Of a stretch of DNA of 64,000 bases, positions 19,180 through 31,965 are shown in pieces. The first letter of the stretch is position 1, and the number at the start of each line of letters is the position of its first letter. Below the pieces are notes generated by a model. That model ran no database searches and was not told the DNA's origin. It worked only from the letters and a program-made list of their open reading frames with translations. A program made the position numbers and the translations under genes. Source of the DNA: Podospora pseudocomata (Eukaryota; Ascomycota; Sordariomycetes; Sordariales; Podosporaceae); assembly GCF_035222375.1 (NCBI RefSeq), contig NC_085887.1, forward strand, positions 2,021,501 through 2,085,500, in the 5' to 3' direction.

Positions 19180-22100
19180 ATGTCCCTCGAAGCGATTGGC
19201 GCTCCAGCGTCTGAGCCTACGATTTTCATGGATATTAATCCGCCCGTCGTTGTCGTTGCCGCTGCCGACAGCTCAAAGCCCCTTGGTTTAAACTCGCCTC
19301 CCGACAGCAACAATGCCATGACTCTCGACGGTAGCGACTCGGAGCTCAGCGATATTGACGAGGTTGCCGACAAGCTTGACGGCAAACTTGAACTCAACGA
19401 CGCGATCCAAGACGAAATCAGACTGGAGACGGAGCCTGCTCCTGCTCCTGCAAACGAAACACAACAAAATGAACCGGAGGCACAACCAGGACCAGCGGTT
19501 GAGGAGGCGGAAGATATTGGCGAGGTCCTTCCCGACCACTGGTCCGGTACTGTTCCGGTGTTTAAGCCAACAATGAAGCAATTCCAGGACTTCAAAGTCT
19601 TCGTACGCTCGCCCCTCCCTCGTCCAATCCAGCTCTGTGGCCCGTGACTAACAGTGAATTATTAGATGACCAAAGTCGACAAGTACGGCATGAAGTCTGG
19701 AATCATTAAAATCATTCCGCCCCAAGAATGGAAGGATTCGTTACCTCCATATGACGACATGGTGAAGCAGGTCAGGGTGCGCGAACCGATCAAGCAAGAG
19801 ATCATGGGATCCAATGGCACGTATAGACAGGTCAACATTCTTCACCAGCGATCCTACAATCTGCCGCAATGGAGACAGCTCTGCGAACAGAGCGAACACC
19901 AACCTCCTGCGAGACGAGGCGAGCGCCGTGCCAATGCCGAAAAGAAGCCATCCACCCGATCACGCGCCGCTGCCAACTCTGGCGCCCCCAGGCCGGCTGC
20001 CGCTCCAGCCAAAAAGCGTGGCAGAGGAGGTAGAGCAACACGCGCTTCGGCCAGGACGGCGAAGAATGAGCCAGCCGAGGAGGAGGAGCGGCCAATGACA
20101 CCTGTGTCTCCGGTGCCCGAGAAGGAAGAAGTCGTGGACTCTGTCGAGCAGGACCCGGGTGTCAAAGAGGAGGAACAGTGTGACGAAGATGATGGCGCGC
20201 CAGCACCGCGTCGGATGGGTTTCTCCAGACAAGGGAAGCCCAAGATGCAATCCGTGTCTGCCCGACGGAAATACGTTCGCCGTGAAGGTTCTGCCATGAT
20301 TGACGAGGCCGCGTTCAAGGACTGGGATTATCGGATGGACGTGTCCGACTTCACCCCGGAGCGCTGTGAGGAGTTGGAAAGGATTTACTGGAAGACGCTC
20401 ACATATGCCTCGCCACTGTACGGCGCTGACCTTCTCGGTACACTATTCAGTGAGGATGTCAAGCTTTGGAACCTGAACAAGCTGCCGAATCTGTTGGATG
20501 TTCTGGGTACCAAGGTTCCCGGTGTCAACACTGCTTATCTCTATCTCGGCATGTGGAAGGCAACGTTTGCATGGCATTTGGAGGACGTGGATCTCTACAG
20601 CATCAACTACTTGCATTTCGGCGCACCAAAACAATGGTACAGTATCTCTCAAGCCGACGCGCGACGATTCGAGGCGGCCATGAAGAATATTTGGCCAACG
20701 GAGGCCAAATCTTGTGACCAATTCCTCAGGCACAAAGGCTTCCTGATCTCGCCTGCTCATCTCAAGCAACACTATAACATTACCGTCAACAAGTGCGTTT
20801 CGTACCCTGGCGAGTTCGTGGTGACGTATCCCTATGGTTATCATTCTGGCTATAACCTCGGTTACAATTGCGCTGAGGCCGTCAACTTTGCCCTGGACAG
20901 CTGGCTGCCAATGGGCAAGATTGCCAAAAGATGCCAGTGTGCTCAGGCACAGGACAGCGTATGGGTAGATGTTTACGAGATCGAGAGGAAGCTCCGTGGC
21001 GAGGAAACCGAGTATGAGGAGACAGAAGATGAGGACGAGGATGAGGACGACGACGACGGTGATATCGAACTGAATGGCGGGCTTCCGAGTCCCCCTCACA
21101 GCCATGGTGTCCGGGTTAGAGCTCCGGGCAGAAAGCGTAAGAGGGGAGCAAACGACAAAGATGGATCGGAGAGAAGAGCCAAGAAGGTTCGCGTGCGTGT
21201 CAAGCCCCACATCGAACCCCCGTGCTGCCTCTGTCCCAACGACATCCCCGGGGCCGAAATCATGTCGACGGACGATGGTCGCAAAGCGCATCGCATGTGC
21301 GCTCTCTACCTTCCCGAGACTTATATTGAGGAAGTCGATGGACAAGAAATCATTGCCAATATTGGAGGTATCAACAAGGACCGCCTGGAGCTCAAGTGCT
21401 TGTATTGCCGTTCCAAGAAGGGCGCGTGCTTCCAGTGTTCTCAGAAGAAATGCCACAGGTCGTATCACGCGACTTGCGCGGCAGCTGCGGGAGTGTTTGT
21501 GGAGGAGTCCGAAGTGCCGGTGTTTGGTGAGGATGGGACTGAGTACAAAGAACAGGCGTTCGAGTTCAGCTGCCGTTTCCACCGGACCAAGCGAGACAGA
21601 AAGGCTCAGGGCGGTGTCTTGGAGGACGACCCGAGAGTGCGGGAGGTGGCAGCTGCACTCAAGCAGAATGACATATGCCAGCTGCAGTACTTCCGAGGCG
21701 AGATCTTTGCTGGTGTGGTGGTGGAGAACCGTGCGGATGAAGAGATGCTTCTTCTTGATGTCATTCCGAATGGGTATGTCAGCCACAGTGTGAGGCTTGG
21801 GAGGACTAAACTAACATTTAGCAGCGATCGAGTTGAGGTTGAATGGAAGTGGCTGCTGCTGCCCGACCCCGCGGATTACCGTTTGCCCAAAGCTTCGGCC
21901 AATGCGATCCCGATGCCGACGTGCAGAAAAGCGAAGCAGGAGATCAATGCCAAACGCGCCGTCGACGAGGTCCCACGAAAGAACGACGAGTTCGGCACTG
22001 GGCTTGTCTGGGCCGAATTCCACACCAGCGATCCCATCAGAAACCGCCAGCAGGTCAAGATTGACTTTGCCAAAGAAAACCAAGTCTGGCACTACCTGGG

Positions 22101-24084
22101 AAAGACGTCGACAGAAGCCAAGGCTCAGTACACCGAGAACATCGCCAGGCCTCAGCACAATCTCAAGAGCAACTTTTTAGACTCGATTCCCAAACCAGTC
22201 TCGGCGGTTCCCGTGTCTTTGCTACCTCAGCAGGTCCGCAGCAGGACATTCACGGCGGCATACCCAGGCCAGGTTCCGTTTGCTGGCGGATTTTCAGCCA
22301 TTTCACACCACGGAACACCGTTGGGACCATTGGCTCCTAAGCAACCAAAGCCCTACATGTACAAACCTAAGAATTCTATCGAGCCACTGTCCCAGCCTGT
22401 GCAATTTATGCCGCACAAGTTTGCACTTAACCCAGCTCCGCCGGCGGCACCTTTCTTGCAGATGCAGCACCACCAGCAGCAGCAGCAGCATCAGTACATC
22501 CAGCCACACCAGATGCATTACCAGCAGCCCATCCAACCTGCGCCTGCCCCTGTGCAACGGCATCCAATGCCCCCTCCACCTCAACCTCATCCTCAGCATA
22601 CCTTCCAGCAGCAAGTCTTCCAGCTTCAGCCTGCCCCTTCTCCACCTGCTCAGCAGCAGCCGCAACCTCCTCCTCGGCTGCAAGTCAAGCACTACCAGCC
22701 GCCCCTGAAGGAATCCCGGAAGAAGAGTTCGTCGACATCCTATTCGTCGGAACGTTTCACGCCCGTCGGAGGTAGTAATGGATTCCCGCAGCTTCCTGGC
22801 TTGACCTGGCCCCCCGCTCACATGAAATCAGGGCAATACAATCAGCCTCCTAGAGACTGGCCTCAATCTGCGGCAGACAGGCCGCCCATGACTTTGGCGA
22901 TGAAGCCCAAGGGTCCTGGAGAGGGGCAGCCGCAGATCCATGCGTACCAAAAGTACGCGTTTTTCCAAGTTCATCACAACAGGTATGTCTTGCTTCGTGT
23001 TTCCGATTTTCATGATCTAGTCACTAATATCTGCCGCAGGGATCCAGTCAGATATCAGACTCCTTATGGGCCAGGAGGAGGCTTCGTCAACGGCTACGAG
23101 CGTAACCATCGCGCATTTTTGATGCAAGCTCAGCAGGCCTTGAACGGAGGCAAGAAGAAAGCGCCAATGAGGACACTTCCTCCCCTGCAGCAGACCAAGA
23201 GCATCCAACCACAAGCTACCCCATCGCCTGGACCAGGTGGTCGGCCACAGGGCGGATACTCATCTCCATATGCGCAGATTCTGCCCCGCCCCGACACTGC
23301 AAGCAGCCAACAGTCGCCATTCACTTTTGACAACTTAAGAACGGGGTTCTCGCCGTCGCCCGTGTCACCCTACCAGCAGCACCAAGGGTTCTCAGTGCCC
23401 ACGACACCTACGAGCTCATCAACGTACGAGATGAAGCAGCCAGTATCAGCTCCACTGCATCCTGCCATCAACCCACAGTACGGGACTTCGTTCCAGCAAC
23501 AACCACCATCAGGTGGAAATGACCAAACCAACCAACAGACATGGTCTGCGAGTTCTCAAGTATCAACGCCTGTACCTATCCCCCAGCAGCGACCGATAAA
23601 CTCCGCACCTCCGCCCCCTAAGCCAGCTTTTACCAAACAAAGTCATAGCCCGATTCCTCTGCCACCGTATGTTAGGCAGATGACAAATGGCCAAAAGTCA
23701 TCACCTCTGAGCAAACCACCGGAGCAGGCGGCGCCTCAGCAGACGATGCCGATGCCCCAACCTCAGTACCTGTCGCATACTCCGTCTGGAATGTCTACTA
23801 TGCAAAGCTACTCATATCCTGAGCCTCAGTCTGGACCGGCTCTTGAGAACGGATGGAGACCAGGTTCTGACCCTATGGTGATGGCAACAACCCCAAGCCC
23901 AACGACCCAGGCATCCACGCACTATCAACAAATGTCGACTCCAGAGCAACATCAGCAACAGTCGGCAGACATGACGTATCCTCCACCGCCAACACCTGAC
24001 GGGGATCCGCAGAAAGAACTTACCAAGAGGATAATGCTCAGCCTTAGGCGGGCAAGTCAGCAAATGGGGCCGCTGAACCTGTAG
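19180..24084 (+). CDS. JmjN/JmjC/PHD histone demethylase (KDM4/Rph1/Gis1 type)
   Basis: Four exons (19180-19602, 19666-21773, 21825-22982, 23040-24084) give 1577 residues. JmjN spans about residues 120-165 (VPVFKPTMKQFQDFKVF, split by intron 1). JmjC follows at about 380-545, with metal ligands His445 and Glu447 in FAWHLEDVDLYSINYLHFG and His534 in YGYHSGYNLGYNC, as in KDM4A. A double zinc module (PHD plus extended PHD) runs from about 660, starting CCLCPNDIPG, with CLYCRSKKGACFQC. The last 700 residues are Gln/Pro-rich with a short polyglutamine run near 22468-22492. Members remove H3K9 or H3K36 trimethyl marks using Fe(II) and 2-oxoglutarate in the nucleus. Yeast Rph1 and Gis1 lack this PHD module, while metazoan KDM4 has it. 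Introns 2 and 3 are 51 and 57 nt and free of stops in frame. Confidence 0.9.
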
Positions 24085-25092
24085 GGTGGTGTTGAATGAT
24101 GTTTCTCTTGACAAGGCTATGTATTTCTGAACTTCTGGCGCGAAGACTGGGCATGGGATGGGTTGAACATGGCAAGGCAAGGTACGGGTATGATACTCCA
24201 TGGCGTTTGTGGCTAGGGTGGCCCCTACCAAATGGCTGGCCGGCATGGAACAAACTTTTGGGGGTCGGAAGGGGGGTAATTCATGCTCAAATGAGCTACT
24301 TTGTGTTTCTTTTTGCTATGGGTTTTACTTCATCGGTGGTGCATATATAATGTATGATATCATTAAGTCACTTGCTAAGCGGATTGGAGGAAGCGGTTTG
24401 TATGTTTTACATCTGGTAAATGAGACGGGAAGTCCAGACTTTGGGAGGAAGAGAGAAATGGACGGGACAGCGCGGTATCTTTTGGGTGTTATAGGAGTAG
24501 GGGTTAGGGGGGCAAGACTTGTACCCTGTGAAGGGTAATTATGTAGTGTTGAACATGGGGACTAGGGAAGGATTAGTTAAACTAAGAAAGATATCATTGC
24601 TCCAATTGTGGTATATTTGAGGCTGGTGGATTATCGTAATGGGGTTGGGGTTGTCGTGTTTGACTTGATAGTGAGGGTAGCTAGACATGGTCGGATGGCT
24701 AGGTACCTAAACCATTACTTGTCTCAAGGTGCCCACTTCATCTCCTGAGCATTGCCCGCTCTTTTATTCCTACGTTTTGCAAGCTGTTTTCATCTCCTTG
24801 TCGTCTTATGGATGACTGCCAGCGTCTCAGCCCTAGTTCTGCATTGCCGTCCTAATCAACATTTGGCCAGATAGTCTGACATCTCATCAGTTTCGACGCC
24901 CCAGCTCCTAAATGCTTCAATCACGATCGGCAGTCATCCCCACTACTTGACAGCACCATCCTGCCATGAACAAAGACACAGAACAAGTTCTAGTGGTTCT
25001 GAACAGCACACACGCTCTTCTCTCAACTTGAGCTGAACGTTAGCTGCATCCTTGAACTGAACAACATTTTACATACATTTAAATAATCCATC

Positions 25093-25260
25093 ATGCCTCA
25101 CCACTTCAAGTCCCAAACTTCTGCTCTTCTGACCTCTAGAGAAGCTTTCCGCCAAAAAATGAGGCGGCGTCACCAGATCTCCACTCCCCTCGACGCCAAA
25201 GCAATGCCACCTTCGTCACGACCAGGCCAGCCAGCCTCAGGACCAGACCACACTACTTAG
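25093..25260 (+). CDS. Possible small basic protein, 55 residues, unknown
   Basis: ATG at 25093 opens 55 codons ending in TAG at 25260. The product is basic and rich in Ser, Pro and Arg (SREAFRQKMRRRHQ), with no signal peptide or membrane segment. Nothing recognisable is seen. It lies in a 2.4-kb gap, 25 bp before a tRNA-like sequence. It may be a chance frame; codon use cannot be judged on this length. Confidence 0.2.
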   Translation: MPHHFKSQTSALLTSREAFRQKMRRRHQISTPLDAKAMPPSSRPGQPASGPDHTT

Positions 25261-25282
25261 TTTGAATTTCGAAGCACCATGT

Positions 25283-25359
25283 TCGTGGCGTGCGTAGTAT
25301 AGCGGCATTACATTCTGCTCTCTGAGCGAAGGACTCGGGTTCGAATCCTGACCGACGAC
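25283..25359 (+). pseudogene. tRNA-like relic, possibly from a tRNA-Glu(CTC)
   Basis: The B box/T-loop GGGTTCGAATCCT is intact at about 25337-25349 with a good T stem. A D-arm-like GTAGTATAGCGGCATTAC precedes it. The acceptor strands TCGTGGC and CCGACGA pair at only five of seven positions. The expected anticodon stem does not form cleanly, and the loop region reads CTCTC. This looks like a decayed tRNA gene rather than a working one. The spacing of A and B boxes is right for a tRNA. Confidence 0.4.
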
Positions 25360-26508
25360 CACACAACGTATTTGTGATTTTCAGCGTTTGCTTTTTTCTT
25401 CTTCTTTTTATCACTACCACCACCACCAGCAGCATCACTATCATTAATCATCCTTCAATCAATTTATGCCCAAGCCCAGGTAAATTCCCGTTTTTCAACA
25501 ACTGATTTCCCTGCCTTTTACGTAAATCAATCAAAGGGACTTCCTCTTACCCCAGATGAGAAGGACTGTAACTATTGCTGTCATTCAGCATTCCAGTTAG
25601 GGTTCAACGCTCGCTTTTCTCATCTACGTTGCGATTTCCCCTACCCAAAGGGTGCAGAGTACCAACCCGTGGCTCCTCAACTACATGATAGCATCTCTAA
25701 CAGCGACCACTCCCATCTCACACTACTAACCAACCCACCAGCCCAGTGTGTGTTGAAATCGTTGCCATCAAGTAGATGTACATATCTCAAGGAGGGCGAT
25801 AGTCTTTTAAGGTTTATCTTGCCCGGAATGACTGACCCCTCGGTGTCTAGCTCCCTACCTACACAAATACAGACAGACAAAGAATGTCAAGGGCTGGAAG
25901 AGTTGATCATGACGACCATATCGTACACATCCCGGACAACAAGCTTAGAAAAGGGGACATATAACACAGAATATATCCTATCTATCTATACCTACTCCAA
26001 TTTCGTTTTGCTCCTTTCCCCTCACATCCGTGTTGCTTGTTCCTTTCCATCTCCCAGCTCCTGATAACATCGACTATCCAAGTCGATTGCTCACCCCGTT
26101 TCAATGTTGATATGTTTCCGAAAAGTTCAAGGGCGGCTGTCTGTATGATCATGAGCTGACCTGAGCGTTGCCAACATAGTCCTGGGCGATAAACATCAGC
26201 GTAGCCAGAGTCCGTAATCCATGCTGTCAACACCACCACCATCAAAGACAATGTTGCCAAACATCAAAACCCCTGTTCGACAACCAAACACACCTCATGA
26301 TACACAAACTCAAAGACAAAACTCTGCCTGGTATTCTTTTTCCTATGCCTATCTGCCTAGCTCCAAAAAACGCCTTAAAACATGAACGGGAACTCGGTAC
26401 AAAAATGCATACACAAATCCCCGCCTCCTCTCCATCGTCATCCATGCTAACCACATTAACAGTGCTACCCCCCAGCTGCCTATCTGCTCTCCAGCGAGGA
26501 CATCTCAC

Positions 26509-29500
26509 CTAGAGATAAAGAGAGTTAAAAGAAACAATATCCCTCCTAATCTTGCCCAACGCCGCCTCAAACTTTTCCTTGAGCTCATCACTCCCCATCA
26601 CCTTGGCCGCCTCAGCCATCTGCCTAAGCAGCTCCTCCAACCGTCTAAACAGCCGGATCAGGGAGCCTTCATAAGCATTAGTCATTTTGCTACATCACAC
26701 ACCACTGTTAGTAAAACATCTTTCGCCCAAAAGTGCGCATAGAGAAACATACCTGATCTCAGCAAACGGCCTCCCATTCGCCCAAGCCATCACCGTCTCC
26801 ATCAACTGCCACTTCAAGCTATTGACATACTCCTCCTCATTCACATCCAACTTGCTCTCGGCGCTGACCTTGGCAATAATCTTCGCCTGAGCCTGCACCT
26901 CCCTAAACGGCTTCGCCAACTCCTCCTTCAGCGCGTCCGTCTCAACCTTTTCGTCAAAGATGAACACGCTGAGGATGGCGGCCGTAACCTCTGGGGTGAG
27001 CTCGTTGAAGAACCGATTGAAAAGCAACTCCGCCAGCAGCAACTCATGCCCCTCTGTAGACGAAATCTCGCACGCCACCCTCGCCTTCATCTGCACAACC
27101 TCCTTCTCATCGATAAACCCCAACCTCCGCAGCACCCTCTTCCGTGACTTGAGCTCGTCAAGCTGAGCAATCGTGTGAGCCTTACCAATCGCCTTCCTCT
27201 TCTCCTTGATCTGCTCCGTCAACTTGGTCTTGGCCTCAAACTCCTCGTACAACCGGGGCAATAACGGCGAGTTGTGAAGGGGATTGGCAAGCAGCCTCGA
27301 CTCCAAGACCTCGATCTTTCTGAGAAGCTTCCTAAAGCTGTCATCTCTGATGTTCATGTTCTCGATCGGGTCCATGATGGGGATCCCATCCGCGAAACGG
27401 CGCTGAATTTCCAGCAGAGACTTGCCGACGTTTTCCTTCTCCTCTCGTGACCTAACATCCTTGGGGAGGAAGACACGGAGCTGGCTCAGAGACTTGACGC
27501 AGGACAGGAGGCAAGGCACAACTTCCCACTCCCCATCTTCGTCTGCTTGTTCTGGAATCTGACCTTCCGGCATGATAAACTTGCCGCCCTTCTTGCTAGT
27601 TTCCCTGACTGCAGGATTGAAGGATTTGCTCTCCTTGGAGAGCTTGAGAAGAACATCACAGAAGTACTGCTCCTGTGGCGGGTAGTCAGATTCGCCATGC
27701 TTGGGGGCCTTGCGGGCCACAGTGTCGAACAAGACTCCCCAGCCGAAATTAACGCCGTCTGGAGTCTCAATCTGGATGACGCGACCGGGCTGCATGAACT
27801 CCATGCAGTTGGCAGGGTGGTGAATGACGGAAGTCATGTCCTTGGTCAGCTCCTTAAGCTGCTCGCGGAGATGATAGTAGTCCTTCACCGTGCTCTCATC
27901 GGGGAGCAACATCGCATCCTTCTCCTCTTGCAGAGCAGTGAGTTCCTTTTCCAACTGGGGCACGCTAGCGGCGTTCTGGAACTGGAAGAAACACCTCTCG
28001 AGCATAAATTCAGGGGAGATGGCCTCGATACGCAATAGGTTGAGGATCATGTTGTAGCCAAGATGGAACGCCGAGTTGAGGCGGTCCTGGTGGCCGACAA
28101 CGACGGACTTGGCAGTATCAGGATCTAGCTTGTCGTCAACCATCATAATGACGATACCGCGGTCATCGAGACCACGACGACCGGCTCTGCCAGCCATCTG
28201 AATGTACTCGGAGGAAGTGAGCGGTCGCCTGGCTACACCGTCCCACTTCGTGACTTGTGTGAAAACGACGGTCCTGGCAGGCATGTTCAGGCCGATAGAG
28301 AATGTTTCTGTGGCGAACAACACCTTGATCAAACCCTCCTGGAACAAAATCTCGATGGTCTCCTTGAGGATAGGCAGGAGACCGGAGTGATGGACACCTA
28401 TGCCCTTGCGGAGAAGGGGAAGAATGTTGGTAATTTGAGCGAGGTTTTTGTCTTCGTCCGACAGCTGCTGAAGGGCGTTTTCAAAGACCTTGTCGACCAT
28501 GAGCTCCTCGTCGGGCGCGTTGAACTTCATGTGGGAACTCTTGAGAGCCATCTGCTCGCAATCCCGCTTGCTGAAATTGAAAACAATAACTGGCTGAAAC
28601 TTCTTTTTGACAATCATTCTGATGATTTTGGCGATGTCGGCTGTTTCGTTCGGGGCATCGCCACCCTTGTTGGTTTTCTTGTCCTTGCCCTTTCCCTTCC
28701 TCTTCGCGCTCCAGTCGGCAGGATCGGAGCCCTTGTTGGCCTCGATCAAGTTCATGGCATGCTGGAAATTGTTCTCCTTGAAGTTACCCTTTTCGTCAAC
28801 GATCAGGAAGATACCCTTGCCACCGGCGGGGAAGAAGTAGTTTTGTAATGGTGTCGGTCTGAAATCGGTATAGACAACGTGGCAGGCTTGACGATGGATC
28901 TTGGCGATCCATTCGGCGAACTGGAAGGCGTTGGGAATAGTGGCGGACAGGAAGACGTATCGGACCTTGTCGGGAAGGAGGATGATGGTCTCTTCCCAGA
29001 CCACACCACGAGTCTTGTCGCGCATGTAATGGATTTCATCGAAGACGACCCAGGCAACTTCACGCATGATTTCGGAACCTCGGTACAGCATGGATCGCAA
29101 AATTTCGGTTGTCATGACCAAGCAACTGGCGGTTGGGTTGATGGTGACATCTCCGGTCATGAGACCAACATCACCAAACTCGGCCTGGAAGTCGCGGTAC
29201 TTTTGGTTGCTGAGGGCCTTGATGGGACTCGTGTAAATGACTCTCTGATTGCGCTTGAGACACTGCGCAATGGCATATTCGGCGACGACCGTCTTGCCGG
29301 CAGATGTGTGAGCCGAAACGAGCACACTCTCGCCGCGCTCGATCGAGGCGACGGACAGGGCCTGGAAGGGATCGAGCTTGAAGGGGTACACTCGGGCGGG
29401 CTCTTCGGGAGCCTTGTGCTCGGAAAGAGGGATGTACTCGTAGTCGAGGTCAGGGGGGAGCGCGACCTGATGCTGGATATTATGCGACAGGACGATAGAC

Positions 29501-29820
29501 TCTCCCTCTTCGCCAGGAGCAAAGCCTGCAGCGGCATTGACTTCTCTTGACTGGGCCGTCTGGAAGGAATCGGCCATGACAGGCGCGGCAGGTTCTGGCT
29601 CACCCTCGAGCTTCTGGCGCTTCATATCGCCGTGCGACATCTCTTGCGGGTGGTGTTCTTCAGCGGGCGATGCATCCTCGGTTTTGATGGACTGATCAGC
29701 CTGGGAAGCGGCATGGTCGGTGCCATCGGTCATTTCAACATCTTGACTCTGGTCGGCTGGGGCCTTGCGCTTCTTGGGAGCGCGAGGCTGCTGCTCGAAG
29801 ACGTCGAATAGGTCGTCCAT
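26509..29820 (-). CDS. mtr4: Mtr4/Dob1 exosome RNA helicase
   Basis: Two exons (29820-26753 and 26689-26509; 63-nt intron) give 1082 residues. Ski2-like helicase motifs are complete: Walker A AHTSAGKT near residue 170, DEIH near 262, SAT, and QMAGRAGRRG in the second RecA domain. The arch (KOW) insertion and the C-terminal DSHCT domain follow. The last exon encodes SKMTNAYEGSLIRLFRR and ends RRDIVSFNSLYL, matching the Mtr4 C-terminus. The start at 29820 gives MDDLFDVFEQQPRAPKKRKA, the usual conserved beginning; an upstream in-frame ATG at 29877 would add 19 residues. Mtr4 is the nuclear helicase of the TRAMP and exosome pathway in rRNA maturation and RNA surveillance. It is divergent from tsc13. 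Confidence 0.95.
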
Positions 29821-30783
29821 GGCGGCGACGCTGTGCAGTTTGTCTGCAGATGAGAGCTGGGTCAGGTTGGCTGGCATAGAAAAAAAGTTGAGGTGGGTTG
29901 ATTGGCAGAATACAGGGATGGCTCGTGCACGAAGCAAGTACCAAGGCGGTGAGAGAGATGTTTCTTCTCATCAACGGAGGAAAGCATCCAATCCTACTCC
30001 ACGCATAAAAAGATAGTCCAACTTCAAGTTTTAAAAGATATCCAAGAGGCAGAGAGATGACTGGTTCCAGTGCCAGTTTGTGGGAAGAGATGCAAAGAAT
30101 ATTCTTGAAAGACAGTTCAACTTCCTCTTGATAAGCCAAAGCCATCGACGTGTGAACGGAAGCTATGTGCAAGTTTGGGCAGAGACGGTGAATGTACTGG
30201 AACATATCAGAAGACTGCAAGTTCACATAGGGCCATTGAGTCGGCCATTCACTACAAACTCGAAGGATTGTCTTTTGCAGACATCTCCAACGCATGTAGT
30301 TACACAGCATCCCGATTTCTGGTAGCCAGTTCTGGAAGCCAAATCGCAGTCCATGGTGCCATCACATATCATGGCGTAAGATACTACCTCTTTATCACGC
30401 CTCTTCAACCATTCAATATATACCAGGACCAAAAGAGGCTATCCTGTATTGTAATGGAATGGCAACCATAACAAAATGCAAGTCCGGTCCGTCCCGTCGG
30501 CACTGGCCCAAGCTCTGACAAGAACAAGCATTCCCCAAGTGGGGCACCAAGTGGAGCACCAACCCGACAGCACTGTCATCCCTGTCGAATTGGACCTCCG
30601 AACGTGGTGATCGCTGGAACCACTCCGAGGCCCCCGACACGCGTGGTGGCTCCGCAACAAAAAAAAAAGTGTTGAGCCCGCTTTCGGTCGCCATTTTTTT
30701 CTCTGTCTTCTCTTCCTTCTTTTTGTCTGTTCTTTCTCATTGGAATTGGAACCCATATTATAACAATCGGCACACCACCAACC
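29821..30783. promoter_or_regulatory. Bidirectional promoter between mtr4 and tsc13
   Basis: This 963-bp segment lies between divergent start codons. It has an A-tract at 30658-30669 and T-rich runs at 30690-30740 close to the tsc13 start. Open frames of 60-190 codons inside it, some running in from mtr4, show no independent features. Confidence 0.45.
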
Positions 30784-31810
30784 ATGGCGGCCGAACTCTC
30801 CCTCAAGCTCACCAACCGGGTGCCCAAAAAACCCATCAAGAAGCTCGCCCCCTCGGTCGAGCTCCCCCGCGACGCCACCGTCGAGGACGCCAAAAAGATT
30901 GTCGCCCGCGCCTCTGGCTTCTCCGACTTCAACCGCATCGGTCTCTTCAACCCCGCCGACGGCAAGATCCTCAAGGACCGCAAGGCTCTGATCCGCAATG
31001 AGGAGGGTGTCATCAAGGCCGGCGAGTTGGTCGTCAAGGACCTTGGTATGTTTCCCCCCCCCCCTTTTCTTTTCACCCCCCTATCTACGCCTCTTTGCTA
31101 ACAAATATTCCAAAGGTCCTCAAGTAGCCTGGCGCACCGTCTTCGTAATCGAATACTTCGGCCCCATCCTCTTCCACGCCTTCATCCCCCTCATCCGTCC
31201 CTACCTCTACTCCATCTTCCCAGGCCAGTTCAAGTACATCTCCGAGTCCGCCACGCCCATCACAAAGGTCCAATGGCTCCTCTTCGCCCTCTTCCACATC
31301 CACTTCCTCAAGCGCGAGTACGAGACCCTCTTCGTCCACAAGTTCTCGGCCAACACCATGCCCGCCCGCAACATCGTCCGCAACTCGGCCTTTTACTGGA
31401 TCATGGCCGGCCTCCTCTGCGCTCTCGACATCTACGCCCCTGGCAACCTCTCTGCCCGTGACGAGCTCGTCCCCCTGGACTATTTCGGCTTGGCCTTGTT
31501 CACGTTTGGTGAGGTTTGCAACTGGATCGTGCACCAGCACTTGGCTAGCTTGCGCAAGCCAGGTGGAACGGAAAAGGGCATCCCGAATTGTATCGGGAGC
31601 AACTTGGTCACGAGCCCGAATTACATGTTTGAGGTTACGGCTTGGGTGGGTGTCATCTTGATCAGCAGGAGCTGGGCGGTGGTGGTGTTTATCTGCACGG
31701 GGATTATTTACATGAGGGATTGGTCGAGGGGGAAGGAGAAGGCGTTGAGGAAGGAGTTTGGGGACCGGTATAAGAATAAGAGGTACACCATGTTGCCTGG
31801 CCTTATTTAG
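30784..31810 (+). CDS. tsc13: Very-long-chain enoyl-CoA reductase (Tsc13)
   Basis: Two exons (30784-31045 and 31116-31810) give 318 residues. Residues 1-85 form a ubiquitin-like N-terminal domain as in TECR/Tsc13. The membrane part has the steroid-reductase C-terminal fold: HIHFLKREYETLFVHKFS near residue 160, the GxxNxxxHxxL-like VCNWIVHQHLASLR, SPNYMFEVTAW and the terminal DRYKNKRYTMLPGLI. Tsc13 catalyses the last, NADPH-dependent step of the ER fatty-acid elongation cycle, needed for the very long chains of sphingolipids. The intron begins GTATGTTT followed by a run of cytosines. Confidence 0.92.
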
Positions 31811-31965
31811 GTGACTGGTAGAAAGATGTTTGTGGGAAAATTGCTGCTGTAGGATGAGGTGTAAAAGAGGAGGAGGAAAAAATGTGAAGTGAAGTGTGAG
31901 AATAGATAGATAGCCCACTGTTTTGGCTGACTTGTATATAATTCAAATCTTTACCCCATCACCCC

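Larger units (their letters stand above)
24085..26508. other. Intergenic region between the KDM4-like gene and mtr4
   Basis: This 2.4-kb stretch lies between two convergent genes. It holds the two 3' UTRs, a TAGGTACCTA palindrome at 24700-24709, a possible 55-codon gene at 25093-25260 and a tRNA-like relic at 25283-25359. Other open frames (60-131 codons) have no recognisable features. No transposon ends or long repeats are evident. Confidence 0.5.

Noticed and set aside
20443-21786. 447-codon minus-strand frame inside the demethylase gene
   Set aside because: Antisense of the JmjC/PHD exon, whose catalytic residues are all on the plus strand.
25283-25359. Functional tRNA gene
   Set aside because: Acceptor stem has two mismatches and the anticodon stem does not pair; kept only as a relic.
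31085-31918. 277-codon minus-strand frame opposite tsc13
   Set aside because: Asp/Glu/Val-rich antisense of tsc13 exon 2.
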